Shown: in pieces, positions 12,453 through 17,371 of the stretch
Numbering within the stretch: the stretch's first letter is position 1
How the letters are laid out: every line of letters begins with the position of its first letter
NCBI GenBank assembly: GCA_046076025.1
Contig: JBJTRF010000282.1
Location: forward strand, 1 to 17,371
Direction: 5' to 3'
Origin: UBA668 sp046076025
GTDB lineage: Bacteria > Actinomycetota > Acidimicrobiia > Acidimicrobiales > Ilumatobacteraceae
DNA length: 17,371 nt
The notes under the pieces: generated by a model
What the model saw: the letters and a program-made list of their open reading frames with translations, nothing else
Database searches by the model: none
Told to the model about the DNA's origin: nothing
Made by a program: the position numbers and the translations under genes

Positions 12453-15050
12453 TCAGGACCTGGCCGCTGCCTCCGCGATGCGCAGCGCCTCGTCAAGGCC
12501 GTCGGGGTTCTTGCCGCCCGCAGTGGCGATGTCGCCCTTGCCGCCGCCACCACCACCGACCGCCTTGGCTGCATCGCGGATGAGATCGCCGGCAACCCGC
12601 CCTGACGCAGGCGCCACGGCGGCGACGAGCGACACACCGCCCGAGTCGGAGATACCACCGAGCACGACGATGTCGCTGCCGCGCTGGCGTACGGCAACGG
12701 CGAGATCGCGCATGTCGCCGGGCGCGAGGCCGTCGACTCGGGTGACCACGACGCCCGACACCGCCTCGGCCGCGAGTTCCTCGGCGCGGCCCGCTGCCAG
12801 CCGGGCGCGCAGCGCCTTCAGCTCGTCCTGCAGCGACTTGATCTCGTCCAGGCGGCGCTGCACGCCGCCGACGAGGTCGTCGGCCGGCGCGCCGACCAAC
12901 CGCGCTGCCTCGGCGACCTGGGCGCTCTCGCGCTGAAGCAGGCGAACCGTGTTGACGCCGGTGGTGGCCTCGACGCGGCGCAGGTTGCTGCCGATGCTGC
13001 TCTCGGACACCACCTTGACGGTGCCGATGTCGCCTGCGGCGCGGACGTGCGTGCCGCCGCAGAGTTCGATCGAGTTGCCGACCTCGAGAACACGGACGAT
13101 GTCGCCGTACTTGTCGCCGAAGAAGGCGATGGCTCCAAGAGCCGCCGCCTCGTCCTTGGTGGTCTCGAACACCCTCGCCGTGGCGTTGGCGAGCACCTCG
13201 GCATTGGCAATGTCCTCGATGCGCCGCACCTCGTCGTCGGTGACCGCGGAGAAGTGGCTGAAGTCGAACCGGAGCCGATCGGGCCCGACCAGCGAGCCCG
13301 CCTGCTTGACGTGCTCGCCCAGCACCTTGCGCAGCGCGTAGTGGAGGATGTGCGTGCCCGTGTGCTTGCGGCGGATCGCGGCGCGTCGTCCGGCGTCGAT
13401 CGATGCCACCACTCGCGATCCGACCTCGATCTCGCCGTTCACCCGGGCGACATGGCGCCGCAGACCCGGCAGCGCGTAGGTGGTGTCGAGCACCTCGGCC
13501 ACTCCGCCCTCGGCGCGGATCGTGCCGGTGTCGCCCACTTGGCCGCCGGCCTCGGCGTAGAAGGGCGTGCGGTCGAGGAAGATCTCGACGGTTCCCTCGT
13601 CGCTACCCGGCAGCACGGCCATGACGGTCGCCTCGCACGCGTCGTCGGCGTAGCCGACGAACTCGGCGATCCCGTGTGCCTCGACGACCTCTCGGTATGC
13701 ATCGAGCCGCTCGTCGTCAGTTGCGCCGCCCTTGCGCGCCGCCTTGGCGCGCTCGCGCTGCGCCCTCATCTCGGCGTCGAATCCCGCGCTGTCGACGGCC
13801 ACGCCCCGTTCGCCGGCGATCTCCTCGGTGAGCTCGAGGGGGAAGCCGTACGTGTCGTGCAGCAGGAAGGCCGTGCGGCCGGGCAGCGACGATGCACCGC
13901 CCTCGAGCTCGCCCTCGAGGATCGACAGGCCGTTCTTCAGCGTCTGGCGGAACCGCTCTTCCTCGCGCGTCAGCACGCCCAGCACGAAGTCGCGGTTCTT
14001 GACGACGTCGGGATAGGCGTTGCCCATCACGCTGATGGCCGTCTCGGCGAGGGTGGGCATGACCAGCTTGTCGGTGCCGAGCAGGTAGGCGTAGCGCACG
14101 GCGCGGCGGATGATACGCCGCAGCACGTAGCCGCGGCCCTCGTTGCTGGGGTAGACGCCGTCGCTGACCAGCATCGTGCTGCTGCGGGCGTGCTCGGCCA
14201 GCACGCGCATCGCGAAGCTCTCGCGGTGGTCATAGTCGCCGGCGACGTAGCGCTTGCCGGTGAGGCGGCACGCCGACTCGATGAGCGGCAGCATCAGGTC
14301 GGTCTCCCAGACCGCGTCGACGCCCTGCACGAGGCAGAGAATGCGCTCGAGGCCGGCGCCGGTGTCGATCGACGGCTTCGGCAGCGGCGTGCGCGTGCCG
14401 TCGGGCCCCTGGTTGAACTGCATGAAGACCAGGTTCCAGAACTCCATGAACCGGTCGCCGTGGGGATCGCCGAGGGGGCCGCCCTCAGGCCCGAATGCCG
14501 GCCCGCGGTCGATATGGATCTCGCTGCACGGCCCGCACGGGCCGGTGTCGCCCATCTGCCAGAAGTTGTCCTTGTCGCCGAGTCGCTGGATGCGGCTCAT
14601 CGGCACCCCGACTTCCTCGTGCCAGATCGCCTCGGCCTCGTCGTCGCTCTCGTGCACCGTGATCCAGAGGCGATCCCCGTCGAATCCAAAGCCCTCGGTG
14701 ACAAGTTCCCAGCTCCACGTGATGGCGTCGCGCTTGAAGTAGTCGCCGAACGAGAAGTTGCCGAGCATCTCGAAGAACACGAGGTGGCGCTTCGTGCGGC
14801 CGACGTCGTCGAGGTCGTTGTGCTTGCCGCCGGCCCGGGCGCACTTCTGGCTGCTGACTGCCCGCGAGTACGGCGGCACCTCGTCGCCGAGGAAGTACGG
14901 CTTGAACGGCACCATCCCCGCGACCGTGAACAGCACCGTCGGGTCGTGCGGGATGAGGCTTGCCGACGGGACGGCGGTGTGGCCCTTGCCGACGAAATAG
15001 TCGACGAACGTGGAGCGGAGCTGGTCGGCGGTCGTCGGCGTCGTGGCCAT
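12453..15050 (-). CDS. alaS: Alanyl-tRNA synthetase
   Basis: An 865-residue class II synthetase charging tRNA-Ala. The catalytic domain (about 1-250) shows FTVAGMVPFKPYFLG, QKCARAGGKHNDLDDVG and FFEMLGNFSFGDYF (motif 2 region), and DTGAGLERI (229-237, motif 3). The tRNA-recognition domain (about 255-460) has YVLRRIIRRAVRYA. The editing domain (about 480-715) keeps all four zinc ligands: His563 and His567 in HTGTH, and Cys664 and His668 in CGGTH; the usual HTATH has a Gly at the third position. A coiled coil (about 725-765) and a Gly-rich C-terminal DHHA1-type domain (GGGGGGKGD, 832-840) finish a full-length protein. ATG 15050 has no clear ribosome binding site; a TAGCAT box nine bases upstream suggests a near-leaderless start. 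It probably opens the whole long minus-strand cluster. Confidence 0.98.
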   Translation of the reverse strand: MATTPTTADQLRSTFVDYFVGKGHTAVPSASLIPHDPTVLFTVAGMVPFKPYFLGDEVPPYSRAVSSQKCARAGGKHNDLDDVGRTKRHLVFFEMLGNFSFGDYFKRDAITWSWELVTEGFGFDGDRLWITVHESDDEAEAIWHEEVGVPMSRIQRLGDKDNFWQMGDTGPCGPCSEIHIDRGPAFGPEGGPLGDPHGDRFMEFWNLVFMQFNQGPDGTRTPLPKPSIDTGAGLERILCLVQGVDAVWETDLMLPLIESACRLTGKRYVAGDYDHRESFAMRVLAEHARSSTMLVSDGVYPSNEGRGYVLRRIIRRAVRYAYLLGTDKLVMPTLAETAISVMGNAYPDVVKNRDFVLGVLTREEERFRQTLKNGLSILEGELEGGASSLPGRTAFLLHDTYGFPLELTEEIAGERGVAVDSAGFDAEMRAQRERAKAARKGGATDDERLDAYREVVEAHGIAEFVGYADDACEATVMAVLPGSDEGTVEIFLDRTPFYAEAGGQVGDTGTIRAEGGVAEVLDTTYALPGLRRHVARVNGEIEVGSRVVASIDAGRRAAIRRKHTGTHILHYALRKVLGEHVKQAGSLVGPDRLRFDFSHFSAVTDDEVRRIEDIANAEVLANATARVFETTKDEAAALGAIAFFGDKYGDIVRVLEVGNSIELCGGTHVRAAGDIGTVKVVSESSIGSNLRRVEATTGVNTVRLLQRESAQVAEAARLVGAPADDLVGGVQRRLDEIKSLQDELKALRARLAAGRAEELAAEAVSGVVVTRVDGLAPGDMRDLAVAVRQRGSDIVVLGGISDSGGVSLVAAVAPASGRVAGDLIRDAAKAVGGGGGGKGDIATAGGKNPDGLDEALRIAEAAARS

Positions 15051-15059
15051 AGGGGCACG

Positions 15060-15065
15060 ATGCTA
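15060..15065 (-). promoter_or_regulatory. Possible -10 box of alaS
   Basis: TAGCAT on the minus strand with nine bases to the alaS ATG, giving a very short or absent 5' UTR. No -35 at 16-18 bases is convincing; a TTGCCA lies 26 bases upstream, which is too far. The 121-base gap 15051-15171 shared with the divergent plus-strand gene contains nothing else I recognise. Confidence 0.4.
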
Positions 15066-15135
15066 CCGACCGCCGCCGCACCGGAGCCGACTGGCAACGT
15101 CCCGCAGCGCCGCTGGGCCGCGAGGACTGTGTCCT

Positions 15136-15163
15136 TTGCCGACATGCGCCGTCCCGCTAGGTT
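15136..15163 (+). promoter_or_regulatory. Promoter of the cysteine-rich protein gene
   Basis: TTGCCG (15136-15141) and TAGGTT (15158-15163) separated by 16 bases, followed by eight bases and the ATG at 15172. This is the best -35/-10 pair in the window, and the distance implies a leaderless or one-to-two-base leader transcript. No Shine-Dalgarno sequence is present between box and ATG. Confidence 0.5.
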
Positions 15164-15171
15164 GCCGCTCC

Positions 15172-15885
15172 ATGGCTGTCGACATTCACGAGTGGATCTC
15201 CTTCGAGGAGGACAAGTACCAGCGGACCTGGGTGTTCGACGCGACGTTCCTCCGCAGCAAGTGGCGCTGCATCTACGGGGACGGCTGCAAGGGCATTCTC
15301 GACGCAGATGCCACCGACATGGTGCAGGGCTGCTGCAGTTACGGGGCGCACTTCATCGACGACGAGGACGTGCAGACCGTCGTCGTCGCGTCCGCACGGC
15401 TCAAGCCGCACCAGTGGCAGTTCATCAAGCAGGGCCGGGCCAAGGGCATCCTCGGCAGCGAGGACGGTGTCACCACCACCCGCGTTTACAAGGACGCCTG
15501 CATCTTCCTGAACCGGCCCGACTTCGAGGGCGGCGCCGGGTGCGCGCTGCACGTGGCTGCGCTCGAGGCTGGCGAGCGGCCGATGGACTGGAAGCCCGAC
15601 GTGTGCTGGCAGGTGCCGCTTCGCTTCGACGAGACCACCGACGACAACGGCTACATCACCAGCACGCTTCGCGAGTGGAAGCGACGCGACTGGGGCGCCG
15701 GCGGCGAGGACTTCCACTGGTGGTGCACCGAGACCGACGAGGCATTCGACGGACGGCAGCCGGTGTACAAGTACCTGCGCGACGAAATTGTCGAGATCGT
15801 CGGCAAGAAGATCTACGACCAGCTCGTCGAACTGCTCGAGCGTCCCCGCTGGACGCCGCTTCCCCACCCGGCCGTCCGGCGCTGA
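15172..15885 (+). CDS. Conserved cysteine-rich protein, possible YkgJ/DUF3109-like metal or Fe-S cluster binder
   Basis: A 237-residue soluble protein of unknown function with no signal peptide or membrane segment. It has eight cysteines: Cys33 and Cys39 (WRCIYGDGCKG), the pair Cys54-Cys55 (GCCSYGAHF), Cys110 (KDACIFLNRP), Cys124 (GAGCALH), Cys145 (PDVCWQVPLRF) and Cys185 (HWWCTE). The layout (early cysteines, a CC pair, then CxFL, CALH and a late CWxVPL) resembles the CxxxxCC-type YkgJ/DUF3109 proteins thought to hold an Fe-S cluster or zinc. That link is by pattern only. ATG 15172 is chosen because a good promoter ends just before it and acidic, gene-like sequence starts there; the frame is open upstream but antisense to alaS. 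It is divergent from alaS and stops 16 bases before the convergent typA end. Confidence 0.88.
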   Translation: MAVDIHEWISFEEDKYQRTWVFDATFLRSKWRCIYGDGCKGILDADATDMVQGCCSYGAHFIDDEDVQTVVVASARLKPHQWQFIKQGRAKGILGSEDGVTTTRVYKDACIFLNRPDFEGGAGCALHVAALEAGERPMDWKPDVCWQVPLRFDETTDDNGYITSTLREWKRRDWGAGGEDFHWWCTETDEAFDGRQPVYKYLRDEIVEIVGKKIYDQLVELLERPRWTPLPHPAVRR

Positions 15886-15904
15886 CCGCCGAACGTGCCG
15901 GTCA
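15883..15904. repeat. Small inverted repeat spanning the two convergent stop codons
   Basis: TGACCG at 15883-15888 and CGGTCA at 15899-15904 pair over six bases around a ten-base loop; the outer TGA of each arm is the stop codon of the plus-strand gene and of typA. It is too short and lacks a T-run, so it is at best a weak bidirectional terminator. Confidence 0.3.
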
Positions 15905-17371
15905 GCGGCCCGCTGAGGCCGTCATCCGCTTGTAAGCGAGCCGCCGCTCCTCGAGGCCGAGGTAGCGCTTGCGGATGCGGATCGCCTTCGGGGTGACCTC
16001 GACGAGCTCGTCGTCGGCGATCCACTCGATGGCCGTTTCGAGCGTGTGGATGCGAGGGGCCGCCAACTTGACTCCTTCGTCGTGGCTGTGGGTCCGGATG
16101 TTGGTCTTTTCCTTGGCCCGAACGGCGTTCACGACCATCTCGTCGCCACGAGACGTCTCCCCGACGACCATCCCTTCGTAGGTCTTGTCGCCGGGCTGGA
16201 CGAAGAGCTCTCCGCGCAACTGCAAGTTGTCGAGAGCGTAGGCGGTCACCATCCCCTCGCGGTCGGCGATCATGGCGCCCCCGAGGCTGTGCGGGAGATC
16301 ACCGCACCACGGCGTCCAGCCGGCGTGGTGCTGATGCAGCATGGCGGTGCCGCGCGTCGTGGTCATCAACAGTGATCGGAATCCGATGAGACCCCGACTC
16401 GGACACTCGAAGGTCACCACGGTCCGACCCGGATCACCCGAGCGCAGGTCCACCACTCGTCCCTTGCGGGGAGCGAGGGCCTGGGTGACGGCACCGACGT
16501 ATTCATCGGGCACATCGCAGACGCCCCGCTCCAGTGGTTCGAACTTCTTGCCGTTCACTTCCTTGGTGATGACCTCGGGTCTGCTCACCTGCAATTCGTA
16601 GCCCTCCCGGCGCATGGACTCGATGAGAACCGCCAACTGCAGTTCGCCGCGGCCGGCGACTTCCATGACATCGGCCGATTCGGTCTCGTGCAATTTGATC
16701 GAGACGTTCCCCAACTCTTCACGGCGGAGTCGGTCGATCAGATGGCGACTGGTGAGGAACTTTCCATCGCGTCCGGCGAACGGTGACGTGTTGACGCCGA
16801 AAGTCATGCGCAGCACCGGCTCGTCCACCGTCAGTCGGGGCAGGGCACGGGGATCGTCGACCGCGGCGATGGTGTCACCGATCTCCACCTCCGGAAATCC
16901 CGCCACCACGAACAGATCACCTGCCGACAGCTCGTCCACCTCGACGCGCCCGACTCCTTCGAAGGCCATCAATTGCGTCAGACGGCGCTTCAGTGGAGGC
17001 TGACCCTCGCCGAACTCCTCTTCGAGCAGTGCCACCATGTCGTTCTTGCGCAATGCACCTTGGTAGACGCGACCGACCGCCAGGCGACCCAGATACTCGG
17101 ACGCGTCGAGGTTGGTGACGAGGGCTTGCAAGGGTGCCTGCGGATCACCGCCGGGAGACGGGATCCGGCTGAGGATGGTGTCGAGAAGGGCGGACAGATC
17201 GGCGTCGGCAGGTGGCATGCCGAGTCCGACCATGGCTCGACCTTCGCGGGCCACTGCTGAAATCACTTCGAATTCGATGTGGCGGTCGGCGGCCTCCAGG
17301 TCGATGAACAACTGGTACACCTCGTCGAGCACTTCGTCGGCACGGGCATCGGATCGATCGACCTTGTTGAT
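15902..17371 (-). CDS. typA: Ribosome-associated translational GTPase TypA/BipA, C-terminal part
   Basis: The last 489 residues of TypA/BipA, open to the right edge; about 120 N-terminal residues with the first GTP-binding motifs are outside. The visible part begins at the G4 motif NKVD, so the GTG at 17332 is an internal codon, not the start. The remainder of the G-domain, the beta-barrel domain II (about 75-165 of the fragment), domain III (GKFLTSRHLIDRL, MEVAGRGELQLAVLIE), domain V and the TypA-specific C-terminal domain (CPSRGLIGFRS, HSLGGAMI, KEKTNIRTHSHDEGVKL, RKRYLGLEERR) are present. TypA binds the 70S ribosome near the EF-G site and assists 50S assembly and growth under stress. Codon choice is less GC-rich than in the neighbouring genes (GAA, ATT, TCA, GGA, AGA, TTG), which is unusual here. 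It converges on the cysteine-rich protein gene. Confidence 0.97.
   Translation of the reverse strand: MNKVDRSDARADEVLDEVYQLFIDLEAADRHIEFEVISAVAREGRAMVGLGMPPADADLSALLDTILSRIPSPGGDPQAPLQALVTNLDASEYLGRLAVGRVYQGALRKNDMVALLEEEFGEGQPPLKRRLTQLMAFEGVGRVEVDELSAGDLFVVAGFPEVEIGDTIAAVDDPRALPRLTVDEPVLRMTFGVNTSPFAGRDGKFLTSRHLIDRLRREELGNVSIKLHETESADVMEVAGRGELQLAVLIESMRREGYELQVSRPEVITKEVNGKKFEPLERGVCDVPDEYVGAVTQALAPRKGRVVDLRSGDPGRTVVTFECPSRGLIGFRSLLMTTTRGTAMLHQHHAGWTPWCGDLPHSLGGAMIADREGMVTAYALDNLQLRGELFVQPGDKTYEGMVVGETSRGDEMVVNAVRAKEKTNIRTHSHDEGVKLAAPRIHTLETAIEWIADDELVEVTPKAIRIRKRYLGLEERRLAYKRMTASAGR

Noticed and set aside
13047..15935. A 962-codon plus-strand open frame opposite alaS
   Set aside because: Shadow of alaS; low-complexity Val/Ala/Glu/His/Arg composition and no recognisable motif. 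It also runs out of frame through the cysteine-rich protein gene.
17330..17332. GTG at 17332 as the start of typA
   Set aside because: The frame continues upstream to the edge and includes the G4 motif NKVD, so the gene is truncated by the window.
1..17371. CRISPR arrays, insertion sequences, phage genes, tRNA or rRNA genes, toxin-antitoxin or defence systems
   Set aside because: No direct repeat array, transposase motif, cloverleaf-like or rRNA-like sequence was seen; nearly every base is accounted for by conserved genes.

Overview
This is a high-GC bacterial chromosome segment (about two thirds G+C by eye) made almost entirely of conserved housekeeping genes. The gene order alaS-ruvX-mltG-aroE-aroC-aroK-aroB-aroQ-pepQ-efp-nusB, with carAB close by, is the arrangement known from Actinomycetota such as Streptomyces and Mycobacterium. 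The frequent GTG starts, four-base GTGA/ATGA overlaps, TANNNT-type -10 boxes placed directly before start codons and a Lys34/Pro32 EF-P fit that phylum. My best guess is a deep actinobacterial lineage such as Acidimicrobiia, but the window alone does not prove this. I see no tRNA, rRNA, CRISPR array, insertion sequence, prophage or recognisable defence system.

Layout from left to right. Positions 1-1389 hold carB (5' fragment) and carA on the minus strand, the two subunits of carbamoyl-phosphate synthetase. They are preceded by a possible 28-codon leader ORF containing a GC-rich hairpin. Positions 1545-2999 hold one plus-strand gene, a fusion of a family-2 glycosyltransferase with a SAM methyltransferase. 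It meets tail to tail, with an 83-base overlap, a DUF2079 membrane protein at the end of the long minus-strand cluster. That cluster runs from 15050 down to 2917: alaS, ruvX, mltG, aroE, aroC, aroK, aroB, aroQ, pepQ, efp, nusB and the DUF2079 gene. It joins tRNA charging, Holliday-junction/RNA processing, glycan-strand termination, five of the seven shikimate-pathway steps (3-dehydroquinate synthase, dehydroquinase, shikimate dehydrogenase, shikimate kinase, chorismate synthase) and translation/transcription factors (EF-P, NusB). Positions 15172-15885 (plus) encode a cysteine-rich protein divergent from alaS. From 15902 to the right edge lies the 3' part of typA (bipA) on the minus strand.

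Most junctions in the long cluster are start-stop overlaps, which suggests translational coupling. The exceptions are informative. aroE-aroC has a 9-base gap with a -10-like box and no ribosome binding site. aroB-aroQ has a 104-base gap holding a strong inverted repeat. alaS-ruvX has a 42-base gap where the ruvX ribosome binding site lies in a hairpin loop. No gap in the window exceeds 155 bases.

No wholly new multi-gene system is evident. The features most worth a second look are the carA leader ORF, the recurrent start-adjacent -10 boxes, the GT2-methyltransferase fusion with an aberrant nucleotide-binding half, the replacement of the expected pyr genes between nusB and carA by envelope-type genes, the eight-cysteine protein beside alaS, and the different codon usage of typA.
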